Shown here: in pieces, positions 21,918-36,000 of the stretch | Layout of the letters: the number at the start of each line of letters is the position of its first letter | How positions within the stretch are numbered: position 1 is the first letter of the stretch | Source of the DNA: Notospermus geniculatus | Taxonomy: Eukaryota; Nemertea; Pilidiophora; Heteronemertea; Lineidae | Direction: 5' to 3' | NCBI GenBank assembly: GCA_002633025.1 | Contig: NMRB01000063.1 | Location: forward strand, 221,482-285,481 | DNA length: 64,000 nt | Position numbers and translations under genes: made by a program | The notes under the pieces: model-generated | What the model was told of the DNA's origin: nothing | Database searches by the model: none | Seen by the model: only the letters and a program-made list of their open reading frames with translations

Positions 21918-24317
21918 CCCCCCCCCCCCCAATCCTCGACTATTTTTGGCCGGCTAGTTCCGCTGTTTAGAACGTAGCCTATACAGTCTTCAAAATTCAT
22001 TTGGTGTCATCGGTAGGAATCCCTAACGATGGAATGATGGGGGAAATCTTTACTGCATGCAGTAGCAAAAGTGTCGAAGGCCCCCCGCGCATATAGGCCT
22101 TCAGAAAATGCGTTGGGGAACAGGCTGCCTTGAAAAAATCCGAGATACTGACACCCGGATGTGAAATCTGACAATCGTTCGAATTCGAAATATAGCCGAA
22201 ATTTGTGTAAAATGTGGAAGCACCGTCAGGCATTTCATTTTTGTTTACACATGATCAAAACAGAATCTGAATTTTTCTTCTGCTGTCGCTGTGGAGTGGT
22301 GGGCGTGCTGAACCTTCCGTATATTCACACTCGAAATTGGCACTTTTCAAAACAGATGTATCTGAGATTTTTGATCATTAAAATACAATCGATCGGTTGT
22401 CACATCGATACAATGTTTCCTACATGAAATGTAGGCATACACGTATTTCTGTCCAAAGGCTAGACTATTCACGATATAAATCTATATAGGCCTGTATCGA
22501 AAGACTCGATGGCCGGCCTTGGTGCTCATGATAAATCCACACAGGGCTTTCCCCAGAAATTACTTCGATGAGGGCAACAACCTTCCTGCAAAACCTGTGG
22601 GGGGGGGGTCGATAACAAAAATAGATCGCTCGCTTATCTATTTTTGATCATAATCATGTTTTCTTTGGTATACGGTTTTATATCGCCTGAGTTCCAGTGT
22701 TCTGTCCACATGCGCTCCATCCTCCCACAGCAGGGGTCTTAAAGAGGAGCGAGGCCGAATCCCTGCTAGTGGAGGATGGTCTTGAACCCCACCCCCCTGA
22801 ATATGCTGACACTGTTACTTTCCCTTACACTTGAGTGAGTTGTGGTTAAACTTAAAATTTACTCAACAGGTACATGTAACGTTCTTTAAAAACATTATAC
22901 ATGTCGGCCTACTTGATGAATTTGAGAGGGATATTAAAGCCAAAGACAAACGATGACGGGCCACGAGACAGCTGGTCGTTGGTTGGGTATGATAAAAAGA
23001 CCTTCTCATCACTTCTCTGTTTGAAGGCTGTTGAGAATATTATTTGGGGCAGAAAACATCGAAATGCCTCTTTTTTGGTTTGTGTGTTTTTAACACACTG
23101 AAGGCGCCGTTTTCATTGCGCCATACATGTACATGTACCTCCCATACATTGTACGTTTGGTGACATTTCGCGGCCATTTTGGCAAGATCATTAGAATTCG
23201 GTGGAAGTGATGCTGTATTTTTCTTGAGGGGTTAGTAATGCTACATTGGAGCAAATCAGATTCCTCTCAGCTTTCTTTGCCCAGTTTTAGAATTTTCCTA
23301 AATGCATAGAATCACCAATGTTCTCGAAAATGTCCAAAAGAGGCTGTGAATATTTTTGCCTTGGACCTAACGCGGTAGGTGTTTCAATATGGCAGCGATG
23401 AGCAGTTGGAGATAGGCATGATCTTCATGGGTTCAAAAAGCTTTTAATTAGGCCTACAAGAGTTTGAGGAGTATTTATCAGCAATTATGATGATAAAATG
23501 GTTACCTTCGTTTGATAATAATTATCCTTTTGATCATTGTATCCGAGATTTTACGCCCGACGGGGCTCCATACTCCGAAAAAGGAATTCAATTTCGAATA
23601 TAAGTTAAGGCTAGCATAGGCCTAATTCATACAGTATTGGGAATCTACGTTACTCCGTGATGGCAATATGGTGACTCCAAAAGAACCAGACTGTTAGTCT
23701 CAACCAAACAGGGTGCAACGTCGTGTGCAATCGTAAGCAGAAATGAGAGCGAGACTGCTGGAAACGCTTTCGATTAGACACGAGCACACCAGTTCCAACC
23801 TCTTGACGCCAGCCGGTAACAAGCAAATTTCGATGGTCCTTCAGGCATAACTCAATGGTCGTTCCAAAGGATCGCCTCTGTTCACACTAATTAAAATGAT
23901 CGTAAAAGGTTTCCAATTAGCACTTCTTGCAGAACTGATATACATTTTAATCTCACCAATTGTTTACCGCTGCACCCCGTTGCCCTAAGTTCATTTTCTG
24001 AGACACCGTGACAAAATGGCTGTTTTGCGGCCATATTGAATTGCGTCATCGCGTTAATGTGATGAATAGAAGTTGGAAGTGCAGGTTCTGCTATAGGTGG
24101 GCCTAGATGCTTAATAAATCGGTACAAAAGAAACAGGAAGTTTTTAGTCTTTTCTGTCAAACGAGGTCGCAAATGTAAACAGCCTGGAAAGAGAATCCGT
24201 GTGTGTGCAATTAGTAGAAATCTGTTGCGTTTTCGAGCGAATTTTTTTCTATGTTTCCAATTCTTTTCGTGTCACATCTCGAGATTCACAACTACACTGG
24301 TAAGGTTAGGCGCACTT

Positions 24318-24680
24318 TGACAGCAAATCTCAATGCGGTAGGGGTGTTTTTATAAAGTCGACAGACCCGGCTGAATGACGAATCCAACCGCGTTGGGTTA
24401 GGCGACTTTAAAAACACCCCTACCGCATAGAGATTTACATGTACCGTCAATGTGCGTTTAGCTGAAGCTGCCATGTATAAAATACATGTAACAGTCCTGA
24501 TTATTAACGTAATTGACGTGACCCAACACAATGGGGAGTATAAGAAATCAAACGATAAACGTTAACTTCACGACAACGTTATTTTTTGTACCGAAAATGC
24601 AATATATAATCTGGTGAATTGGCAGTAGGAAAAATAACGTTGTTAACGTTTATCGTTTGAGTTCTTAAACTCCCTATAAA
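24318..24680. mobile_element. Two foldbacks in block A
   Basis: The first (about 24318-24430) has arms around GGTAGGGGTGTTTTTATAAA and its inverse. The second (about 24545-24670) has arms around AATCAAACGATAAACGTTAA and its inverse. Both are also present at the matching positions in block B, so they predate the duplication. Confidence 0.65.
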
Positions 24681-26381
24681 TTTTTCCACCTTGACGATTA
24701 ACAAGAGGCCCATGAGCCTTGCGCTCAGCTGACTATGACCTGCCAACTCAAGAGGTTGAAACTGGGGGAATGAGTACAAGTACAAATAATTCACCTTTGT
24801 AATGGATATCAAGCAAATAGGTCACTGTGTGGATGTCGAAAGAAACTTCCCCTCATAGCGACAAACCCTCATATTGGTCGTTCGTAATTTCATCCCAGTC
24901 CAGTTCGAAACTTTACCACGACTTCAGATTATCGAACGTTTAATTCGACCAACATATTTTCTAATTCGTCAATCTCGGATGACGTCATTTATTGTTTTGT
25001 TACATTGTAATTCGCGGTTACGGATGAATTAAAATAATTTGGTGCATTTGATTATGCAGTCCAAAACATTTTGATGTCTTGTTTAAAAAAATCAAACATT
25101 CCGCACCTATGAAGACTTGGTGGACAACTAACTTTTGTGGTGTGTGATAAGACAGTGGACTTTCGGGATTCCAATTCTTGCTGCATTAAAAAACCTGTCA
25201 TCCTCTTTTTCTATATGTAATAGACCGGTCCGCGGCGTATCTTGGCACGATGCCAACTTTTACCGGTCGACCAATCACATTGCACTTTATATCGGGTCTT
25301 CGGCTACCACTATTTGTACCACGAGGAAATTTGACAACACCTGTTGTGATTGGCCTCCTCTTCAAGAGGCACGCCGCGGACCGCTCTATTTCTCGAAGGG
25401 TGATGTGCGATGTAATACCCCCGTGGTGAGCAGATCGCCCTTCGATTATCGAAGATGGATCAAGGCGACGCCGAGGACTATTCAGGAAAAGCCGCCAGGA
25501 ATCTGCACTTGCCGGTCCGAAGGCCGGAACAATGCTGATTCGCCGGGGTGTCCTGATTTCCCATCATTTTGAGGTGATCAAATAAATCATGGAGATGACT
25601 GATCGCGATTTTCAGTCAAGGATGAATCAACAGAGGTGCTGTAAGCACTCAGGTTGAAAGTAAGGTAGCTTGTGGCAAGTGCGCTGGTTTTCTTGTAGGC
25701 CTACACATTTATTGTAAACCTGCCTCACTTTCCTCGCATTCCAAGCAATGGAGCTTCAGAGAGATTCCTAACCTGTTGCATAATATGATTATAACTAATT
25801 GTTACATGCAAACTGCTTGTTCAACAGGGAAAATTGAACAGTATGAGTAGACAGCTGGTAACTACATGTACTGAATTCCATGCAAGAGGTCAGATCATAA
25901 TTATGCTGCATGGTTGTATGATATACGTCATTTGCAACGAAGGACAATGCGGGTAATGGGCACTTAGGGGAGAAATATACGGCATGAAAAATACATTTTT
26001 GTCATAAACGAGAAAATTTATTGCCTTACAAGGAGAATTACACGTAGGTCGAGTTATGACGAGGAACGGTCACTTTATAACGGGCAACGTCTTCGTGCAC
26101 CAAATTCCACCAAATCTTGCACAGGCCTACTCTGCGCCGATTTTAGGAAGTTGTTCAAGTTCATTTTGAATTGCACCTTTCTTGGCTGTAAATACATGTA
26201 ACGTCGGTAAATATTGTTCATTCATTACGATAGGCCTATTAAACAACGTTCACTGCATTAGGCCTACATCATCGAAAACCTCTTGCATATACATTACATC
26301 AGCTGCTGATGGTGGGGTTCTCTTTCAGTTCAGCGGAGCTGGAAACGGTGTTGCAAGGAGCATGACTGCTTCGCTAGGAAA

Positions 26382-26479
26382 ATGATATTGCTAAACCTAT
26401 GGGCCGTCTTGACCGTATTTACCACGTCGAGTATCTTTTGGGAAATTAGCGATGGCTCGCATCCGTCCCAAAAGCGCAG
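26382..26479 (+). CDS. Candidate signal-peptide exon, block A (partial gene)
   Basis: The ATG at 26382 opens MILLNLWAVLTVFTTSS, followed by a polar stretch to SQKR and a GTAGGT donor after 98 nt (phase 2). The hydrophobic core of about 14 residues after a short N-terminus is a good signal peptide. An upstream CTCTTTCAG acceptor-like site ends at 26329. An upstream ATG at 26362 reads a seven-codon frame whose TGA overlaps the start codon. The same exon, identical as far as I read it, lies at 32979-33076. A possible next exon (27617-27641, between TTGGTCTTTCAG and GTAAAT) fits the phase, but I cannot extend the gene. It may be a remnant, or the first exon of a short secreted peptide. Confidence 0.35.
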
Positions 26480-29400
26480 GTAGGTGAAATTTTTCGGTGA
26501 CTTATAATCAAAACACAATGGGGTCAAAGCGTGTCCCGAATTAAGAAACTTGAATTTTCTCGGGCTTCGAGTTTTTTGTACGATTTTATGAGACATTTTC
26601 GAGGTTATTTTTGAAGACTGAATCACGTGATCTCAGCGTCACCACCTGAGAAGTTCGACGCGCTGTGATACCAACTGCCCCTTGCCCCCTCCCCCTCCGC
26701 TATATAGCCTACGGCCCTGTTCATGCAGCATTCAATATGAGTGAACTCTAGGCCTACCTCATAGGCCTCCGTAACCGATGTCACCATACATTCATATACA
26801 GTGTCATACATGTACATGTGCACATGTAATGTACCTAAATGTATGCTGACCCACTGTCAAATGTCGAGACAAACATCAGAGAAGAGGAAAACCAGTATTT
26901 TTGATAAAATACATTTATTGATATTTGCTATTTCACTATAACTAACAAATTTCCTACAAAACCTGGACTTTGTCCTCAATAAGTTAACATCAAAATAAAC
27001 GTAATACCGGTATTCTGAATTAGTTACTGGTTATATTAAAGATCATGTACCACGGGTATTTTTGCGGGCCAAGAAAATAATTGTTTATTTACATTTTGTT
27101 TCTTTGTGTCCAGTCTTTCTTTGTCTTATGAGTAATTTGTTGGTGGCATACCCCTCTAGAAATTCTTTTGATACCGAAAGCTTCAATTTGGTGGGTTGGC
27201 AAGTCCCGAAATTCCAAAATAACATAATGTACAAACATTAAATGTAAACAATGAACTCGTGATACGTTATCTTTAAAGATAACGTATCACGGGTATTTTC
27301 GCGGGCCACGAAAATCATTGTTTATTTACATTTTGTTTGTTTCTGTCCAGTGTTTTATTGTCTTATGAGTAATTTATTGGTGGCGTGCCCATCTAAAAAT
27401 TCGTTTGACACCAAAAGTATTCAATTTGGTGGGTTGGCATGTCCCAAAAAGTCCCAAAACATGATGTAAACATCCATGTTTACAAACATTGAATGTAAAC
27501 AATGAAGTCGTGATACATTATCTTTAAGCACATTTATGTACAGTGAGTCAGAACTGTTGTGGTGAATGTGGTCTCCTGCACTAAGTGAGATACACGCAAT
27601 CTAATCTCTTTGGTCTTTCAGGCACTGGACTCTCATCGTCATCCTGGTAAATGCCAAAATATTGCAGAATTAATACGCCCAAATGTACGTGCAAGTAAAA
27701 ATAATTACAGTATAATATTACAATAACTTATTTAAATCACTAATATCTGTAGATCAATTTCAGCGTGTCCGTGTCGACACGAGTGGATTTCAATATAAAT
27801 TAATTTGGCCTTTCATTGGGTTCATCTCAATCCCGGTGTGACAGGAATCTAAGGCTACATGTAGTTTATTGTTCAACGAAGATTAAGATTATGGCTGTAA
27901 AAACCATGATCTTATAGAAAACTACATTGTATTGTAACTAGGGCCTACATTGCTGGGACTCACATTCCTTTCACACCGGTCAATGACAAAGATCAATAGG
28001 CCGAAATATACACAAGTAAAAATACGAGTAAAATAATAATTTCAGTAAATTCAATAATTTAAGGTATAAAGATTAATATAAGCGTGCCCTTGTCGGCACA
28101 TTAAAATGGGATTTAAGATATTTATATCCATTTTTTACCAATTTCAATCAGACTTAGTCCATACAAGTAAATGCAAATACAGAGGAGAAGCTATCCCTGT
28201 ATTTATACACTGATATCAATCTGTCTTCGTAAAGACAATTGGTATGACGCTACTCCCAGCTAATTACTAGCCGTAAAATAAATAAATATAGTTTATCTAC
28301 ACCTTGGAGGAATTATACTGAGTATAATTCAGTATATACTGAGTATAATTCAGTATAATTCCTCCAAGTCTACACTGAGAAATTTTTACCCTGCAAAATA
28401 TTCTCTCATTATCGGATTCTTTAGTTCGGGTGTACATGTACATGTATGTATTCCAGTTACAGTCCGGCAACATCTAAGCGCGACCCAATGGAATACGGAA
28501 GTTAGGAAATTGATAGTTGGATTTTCTACGGACCTTTAATCACACGCGCCTCTTGAATAACCGGTGCAGAGCGCGAACAATCGGGGAACGACCACAATGG
28601 TCAACAGGTATGATTAAAAACCGCAAAGCTCGAGCACATTTTCATTCCATAACCATGCACTTACTGATGTAATGTAATAAATCATAATCATGTTTTCTTT
28701 GGTATATTCACGGTTTTATATCGCCGGAGTTCCAGTGTTCTGTCCACATGCGCTCCATCCTCCCACAGCAGGGGTCTTAAAGAGGAGCGAGGCCGAATCC
28801 CTGCTATGGGAGGATACTGTATGTGCTTCACAAAATGTGCTCTAAAGAGAATGGTCTTGACCCCACCCCCTGAATATGCTGACACTGTTACTTTCCCTTA
28901 CACTTGAGCGAGTTGTGGTTCTAAGCTTTAAATGTACTCAACAGGTACATGTAACGTTACTTTAAAAACATTATACATGTCGGCCTACTTGATAAATTTG
29001 AGAGGGATATTAAAGCCTAAAATTCTGAACTGACGGGCCACGATCTGAACTGACGGGCCACGACACAGCTGGTTGGTTGCGTATGAAAAAAGACCTTCTC
29101 ATCACTTCTCTGTTTGAAAGATGTTGAGAATATTATTTGGGGCAGAAAATATCGGAATGCCTCTTTTTTGGTTTGTGGGTTTTTAACACACTGTAGGCGC
29201 CGTTTTCATTGCGCCATACATGTACATGTACATGTACCTCCCATACGTTTGGTTACATTTCGCGGCCATTTTGGCAAGATCATTAGAATTCGGTGGAAGT
29301 GATGCTGTATTTTTCTTGAGGGGCCAGTAATGCTACATTGGAGCAAATCAGATTCCTCTCAGCTTTCTTTGCCCAGTAGAATTTTCCTAAATGCATAGAA

Positions 29401-30639
29401 TCACCAATGTTCTCGAAAATGTCCAAAAGAGGCTATGAATATTTTTGCCTTGGACCTAACGCGGTAGGTGTTTCAATATGGCAGCGATGAGCAGTTGGAG
29501 ATAGGCATGATCTTCATGGTTTCAAAAAGCTTTTAATTAGGCCTACAAGAGTTTGAGGAGTATTTATCAGCAATTATGATGATAAAATGGTTACCTTCGT
29601 TTGATAATAATTATCCTTTTGATCATTGTATCCGAGATTTTACGCCCGACGGGGCTCCATACTCCTAAAAAGGAATTCAATTCCGAATATAAGTTAAGGC
29701 TAGCATAGGCCTAATTCATACAGTATTGGAAATCTACGTTACTCCGTGATGGCAATATGGTGACTCCAAAAGAACCAGACTGTTAGTCTCAACCAAACAG
29801 GGTGCAACGTCGTGTGCAATCGTAAGCAGAAATGAGAGCGAGACTGCTGGAAACGCTTTCGATTAGACACGAGCACACCAGTTCCAACCTCTTGACGCCA
29901 GCCGGTAACAAGCAAATTTCGATGGTCCTTCAGGCATAACTCAATGGCCGTTCCAAAGGATCGCCTCTGTTCACACTAATTAAAATGATCGTAAAAGGTT
30001 TCCAATTAGCACTTCTTGCAGAACTGATATACATTTTAATCTCTACCAATTGTTTACCGCTGCACCCCGTTGCCCTAAGTTCATTTTCTGAGACACCGTG
30101 ACAAAATGGCTGTTTTGCGGCCATATTGAATTGCGTCATCGCGTTAATGTGATGAATAGAAGTTGGAAGTGCAGGTTCTGCTAGGTGGGCCTAGATGCTT
30201 TAATAGATGATTTAATAATAAATCGGTACAAAAGAAACAGGAAGTTTTTAGTCATTTCTGTCAAACGAGGTCGCAAATGTAAACAGCCTGGAAAGAGAAT
30301 CGGTGTGTGTGCAATTAGTAGAAATCTGTTGCGTTTTCGAGCGAATTTTTTTTCCATGTTTCCAATTCTTTTCGTGTCACATCTCGAGATTCACAACTAC
30401 ACTGGTAAGGTTAGGCGCACTTGACAGCAAATCTCAATGCGGTAGGGGTGTTTTTATAAAGTCGACAGACCCGGCTGAATGACGAATTCAACAGCGTTGG
30501 GTTAGGCGACTTTAAAAACACCCCTACCGCATAGAGATTTACATGTACCGTCAATGTGCGTTTAGCTTAAGCTGCCATGTATAAAATACATGTAACAGTC
30601 CTGATAAACGTAATTGACGTGACCCAACACAATGGGGAA

Positions 30640-30792
30640 TAGGGAGGTTTCGAAATCAAACGATAAACGTAAACGTTAACGACAACGTTATTTTCATACT
30701 ACACATTAACCAAATTTTATATTGCACTTTAGGTACGAAAATAACGTTGTCGTTAACGTTTGCGATTATCGTTTGATTTCGAAACCTCCCTA
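30640..30792. mobile_element. TA-flanked foldback insertion specific to block B
   Basis: Block A has an uninterrupted GGGGAGTATAAG-type junction here, while block B carries TAGGGAGGTTTCGAAATC, an interior and the inverse ending CGAAACCTCCCTA. A, used as the empty site, shows this is an insertion flanked by TA, compatible with Tc1/mariner-type targeting. Confidence 0.7.
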
Positions 30793-31344
30793 GTATAAGA
30801 AATCAAACGATAAACGTTAACTTCACGACAACGTTATTTTTTGTACCGAAAATGCAATATACATGTATAATCTGGTGAATTGGCAGTAGGAAAAATAACG
30901 TTGTCGTAAAGTTAAGGTTTATCGTTTGAGTTCTTAAACTCCCTAATTTTTCCACCTTGACGATTAACAAGAGGCCCATGGGCCTTGCGCTCAGCTGACT
31001 ATGACCTGCCAACTCAAGAGGTTGAAACTGGGGGAAAGAGTACAAGTACAAATAATTCACCTTTGTAATGGTTATCCAGTAGTCTTGAACGTTAGTTGTG
31101 GTGTTGATATTTTTGGTGACTGGGAGGGGAATGTGGATGGTAGTCAGCTGCCCTGCATTCAGAGAGACTTTAGTGAAAAGTCTCTCTGAATGCAGGGCAG
31201 CTGACAGGGATCTGTGCTTATAAGTATTTATTAGCAAATGCAGATTTGTAGGGAAATGGAAGGGCTGGGGAGATATTCATCCTGCGACTAAACGTTTTCA
31301 GCAAAAAAAAAGTAAACAGAGAAACAGACACGTGAAAAAAAAAT

Positions 31345-31414
31345 TCCTATCGCAAGGCTCAAACCCGGCGCCCCAGATTCAGAGCCGGACGCTCTACCGA
31401 TGCGCCAGCCGGCC
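31345..31414 (-). pseudogene. tRNA-like sequence (tRNA-derived SINE head or tRNA pseudogene)
   Basis: The minus strand reads GGCCGGCTGGCGCATCGGTA, then GAGCGTCCGGCTCTGAATC, then a GGGTTTGAGCC stretch. These resemble the tRNA acceptor/A box, an anticodon loop with CTG, and a degraded B box. The 3' acceptor strand does not pair with the 5' end, so it is not an intact tRNA. It lies only in block B. Confidence 0.5.
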
Positions 31415-32978
31415 ACGTCATGACGGTGGCTGCTCAATAAATGTTTATAAACATATCCCAGCTACTCAACGTATTTTTATGTTAATTAGAAATGACGTTA
31501 CAAATCAGAATAATCTTCCAAAAATCGCATTTTACAACATCCACAGAGCAAGTCCCCAGCAAATCTGTCGGTATATCGCTACATAATGTACCCATCTACG
31601 TTCACAGCCACTAAAAACGTGAACCAACCGTCCGGTATATTCCATCTGAACATTAGACGCATTTCATCTATGAGTCCAATTCTATTGACTGACCCGTGAA
31701 AAGTCTTTGGCTAGCTTCGCTGTTGGCCGCAAGGGCGCAAGGGATCTTCATCACTAGATAAAGGCATCTTCGATAATCGAAGGGCAATCTGCTCACCACT
31801 GCGTTACATCGCACATCACCCTTCGAGTACATGTAATAGACCGGTCCGCGGCGTATCTTGGCACGATGCCAACTTTTACCGGTCGACCAATCACATTGCA
31901 CTTCATATCGGGTCTTCGGCTACCACTATTTGTACCACGAGGAAATTTGACAACACCTGTTCTGATTGGCCTCCTCTTCAAGAGGCACGCCGCGGACCGC
32001 TCTATTTCTCGAAGGGTGATGTGCGATGTAATACCCCCGTGGTGAGCAGATCGCCCTTCGATTATCGAAGATGGATCAAGGCGACGTCGAGGACTATTCA
32101 GGAAAAGCCGCCAGGAATCTGCACTTGCCGGTCCGAAGGCCGGAACAATGCTGATTCGCCGGGGTGTCCTGATTTCCCATCATTTTGAGGTGATCAAATA
32201 AATCATGGAGATGACTGATCGCGATTTTCAGTCAAGGATGAATCAACAGAGGTGCTGTAAGCACTCAGGTTGAAAGTAAGGTAGCTTGTGGCAAGTGCGC
32301 TGGTTTTCTTGTAGGCCTACATGTACACATGTATTGTAAACCTGCATCACTTTCCTCGCATTCCAAGCAATGGAGCTTCAGAGAGATTCCTAACCTGTTG
32401 CATAATATGATTATAACAAATTGTTACATGCAAACTGCTTGTTCAACAGGGAAAATTGAACAGTATGAGTAGACAGCTGGTAACTACTGAATTCCATGCA
32501 AGAGGTCAGATCATATGCTGCATGGTTGTATGATATACGTCATTTGCAACGAAGGACAATGCGGGTAATGGGCACTTAGGGGAGAAATATACGGCATGAA
32601 AAATACATTTTTGTCATAAACGAGAAAATTTATTACCTTACAAGGAGAATTACATGTAGGTGGTATGACGAGGAACGGTCGCCTTATAACGGGCAACGTC
32701 TTCGTGCACCAAATTCCACCAAATCTTGCACAGGCCTACTCTGCGCCGATTTTAGGAAGTGGTTCAAGTTCATTTTGAATTGCACCTTTCTTGGCTGTAA
32801 ATACATGTAACGTCGGTAAATATTGTTCATTCATTACGATATTAAACAACGTTCACTGCATTACATCATCGAAAACCTCTTGCATATACATTATATCAGC
32901 TGCTGATGGTGGGGTTCTCTTTCAGTTCAGCGGAGCTGGAAACGGTGTTGCAAGGAGCATGACTGCTTCGCTAGGAAA

Positions 32979-33076
32979 ATGATATTGCTAAACCTATGGG
33001 CCGTCTTGACCGTATTTACCACGTCGAGTATCTTTTGGGAAATTAGCGATGGCTCGCATCCGTCCCAAAAGCGCAG
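32979..33076 (+). CDS. Candidate signal-peptide exon, block B (partial gene)
   Basis: Duplicate of the exon at 26382-26479 with the same start, 98-nt length, phase 2 and GTAGGT donor. The matching downstream small exon candidate is at about 34036-34060. Its preservation may only reflect the recent duplication. No further exons are recognised. Confidence 0.35.
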
Positions 33077-36000
33077 GTAGGTGAAATTTTTCGGTGACTT
33101 AGGCCTACAATCAAAACAGAATGACTTAGTTCATATGAACATGCTCATGATGCTGTCTTCAATCTGTGATTGGAAATGGCTTTTTTGGTGAGCTGGCCGT
33201 CAGGCATTCGCGCCACTAAAATCATCACACTTTAGCATTGTTCAATTTTGTCACCGATTTTTCGCCCTTTTACCTCTCACGTAATCTATTGACTATTGAT
33301 GCATTTTCAAATCATTTGGGGTCAAAACGTGTCCCGAATAAAGAAACTTAAATTGTTTCTCGGGCTTCGAGTTTTTTGTACGATTTTATGAGACATTTTC
33401 GAGGTTATTTTTGAAGACTGAATCACGTGATCTCAGCGTCAGCACCTGAGAAGTTCGACGCGCTGTGACACCAACCTCCCCCTTGCCCCCCACCGCTATT
33501 ACGGCCCTGTTCATGCAGCATTCAATATGAGTGAACTCTAGGCCTACCTCATAGGCCTACGTAACCGATGTCACCATACATTCGTATACAGTGTCATACA
33601 TGTGCACATGAATGTACCTAAATGTACATACATGCTGACCCACTGTCAAATGTCGAGACAAACATCAGAGAAGAGGAAAACCAGTATTTTTGATAAAATA
33701 CATTTATTGATATTGCTATTTCACTATAACTAACAAATTATTTCCTACAAAACCTGGACTTTGTCCTCAATAAGTTAACATCAAAATAAACGTACATGTA
33801 ATACCGGTATTGTGAATTAGTTACTAAGATAATGTACCACGGGTATTTTCGCGGGCCAAGAAAATCAAATAACATGATGTAAACATCCATGTTTACAAAC
33901 ATTGAATGTAAACAATGAAGTCGTGACATATTATCTTTAAGCACATTTATGTACAGTGAGTCAGAACTGTTGTGGTGAATGTGGTCTCCTGCACTAAGTG
34001 AGATACACGCAATCTAATCTCTTCGGTCTTTCAGGCACTGGACTCTCATCGTCATCCTGGTAAATGCCAAATATTGCAGAATCAATAGGCCCAAGTGTAC
34101 ACAAGTAAAAATAATTACAGTATAATATTACAATAATTTATTTAAATCACTAATATCTGTAGATCAATTTCAGCGTGTCCGTGTCGACACGAGTGGATTT
34201 CAATATAAATTAATTTGGCCTTTCATTGGGTTCATCTCAATCCCGGTGTGACAGGAATGTAAGTCTAGTTTATTGTTCAACGAAGATTAAGATTATGGCT
34301 GTAAAAACCATGATCTTATAGAAAACTACATTGTATTGTAACTAGGGCCTACACTGCTGGGACTCACATTCCTTTCACACCGGTCAATGACAAAAATCAA
34401 TAGGCCGAAATATACACAAGTAAAAATACGAGTAAAATAATAATTTCAGTAAATTCAATAATTTAAGGTATAAAGATTAATATAAGCGTGCCCTTGTCGG
34501 CACATTAAAATGGGATTTAAGATATTTATATCCATTTTTTACCAATTTCAATCAGACTTAGTCCATACAAGTAAATGCAAATACAGAGAAGCTACCCCTG
34601 TATTTATACACTGATATCAATCTGTCTTCGTAAAGACAATTGGTATGACGCTACTCCCAGCTAATTACTAGCCGTAAAATAAATAGATATAGTTTATCTA
34701 CACCTTGGAGGAATTATACTGAGTATAATTCAGTATATACTGAGTATAATTCAGTATAATTCCTCCAAGTCTACACTAAGAAATTTTTACCCTGCAAAAT
34801 ATTCTCTCTTTATCGGATTCCTTAGTTCGGGTGTACATGTACATGTATGTATTCCAGTTATAGTCCGGCAACATCTAAGCGCGACCCAATGGAATACGGA
34901 AGTTAGGAAATTGATAGTTGGATTTTCTACGGACCTTTAATCACACACGGCTCTTGAATAACCGGTGCAGAGCGCGAACAATCGGGGAACGACCACAATG
35001 GTCAACAGGCATGATTAAAAACGGCAAAGCTCGGGCACATTACATGACTTCCGCATTTCATTGGGTCGCACTTAGATGTTGCCGGACTATAGACAAAAAT
35101 AAATCTGAGGAAAAGACAAACTTTTGTTTCTTCTTCTAATAGAGAGCCTATTTCATCATGCACATTTTCTACTTGTGCTGGTGGGCTGAAAGTGACTCGT
35201 GGTTGTCAGTACGGATAAACAGATTGCTATTTGTGGTTTAAATCTGTGTACTGTGCGATTGATTAATTTTCCGTTGGGTTTTGTCGTTCCGGGACCATGA
35301 CGTAACCACCAGGGTAATTCACAGAAATGCTCAACAAATAACACCTGTATAGGCCAACTGATGGGCCTAGTTATCCGTGCTAGTCGTTATGCAATACCCA
35401 CGGTCAGTGAGTGCGGTAGGCCCACTCATTCGGCATCGGTTATCCAGGCATTGCTTCTGTGATGTAAACATAGCACACAGGGGCAGGCTACACGTCAATC
35501 ATACATGGTCAGCTCTATTCATGGATTCGAACCATGAGGTCAAAGTTGTACAGAATGGGCGTGGTTTGAATATCCAGAACCGGTCTTAAATCGATGAAAG
35601 TAGAGTAATTACAGTATAATATTACAATAATTTATTTACATGTAAATCACAAAAAAATCTGTAGATCAATTTCAGCGTGTCCATGTCGACACGAGTGTGG
35701 ATTTCAATATAAATTAATTTGGCCTTCATTGGGTTCATCTCAATCCCGGTGTGACAGGAATCTAAGTCTAGTTTATTCTTCAACGAAGATTAAGATTATG
35801 GCTGTAAAAACCATGATCTTATAAAAAAACTACATTGTATTGTAACTAGGGCCTACATTGATGGGACTCCCATTCCTTTCACACCGGTCAATGATAAAAA
35901 TCAATAGGCCGAAATATACACAAGTAAAAATACGAGTAAAATAATCATTTCAGTAAATTCAATAATTTAAGGTATAAAGATTAATATAAGCGTGCCCTTG

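Larger units (their letters stand above)
22649..28670. repeat. Duplication block A
   Basis: This block is almost collinear with 28681-35100 (block B). It starts at ATCATAATCATGTTTTCTTT in both and runs through the candidate signal-peptide exon at 26382 into the shared tail beginning near 26716. The tail part recurs at 33500-35100, 35600-36580 and 43020-44750. Apart from the small exon candidate no supported gene is seen. It contains nested foldbacks at about 24318-24430, 24540-24680, 25222-25392 and 28302-28368. Confidence 0.85.
28681..35150. repeat. Duplication block B
   Basis: Second copy of block A. Differences include an extra foldback at 30640-30792, about 750 bp at 31080-31830 that replaces a different sequence of about 400 bp in A, and an extra segment of about 200 bp near 33110-33320. 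The similarity of non-coding sequence points to a recent duplication. Confidence 0.85.

Noticed and set aside
23891-24172. Minus-strand 93-codon frame, partly preserved in block B (29930-30139)
   Set aside because: The frame differs between copies after ATGCSGKQLV because of an indel, and there are no convincing splice or start features; preservation is explained by recent duplication.
25135-25572. Plus-strand 145-codon frame in block A
   Set aside because: It overlaps a foldback (25222-25392), and the start is not kept in block B; it has no recognisable domain.
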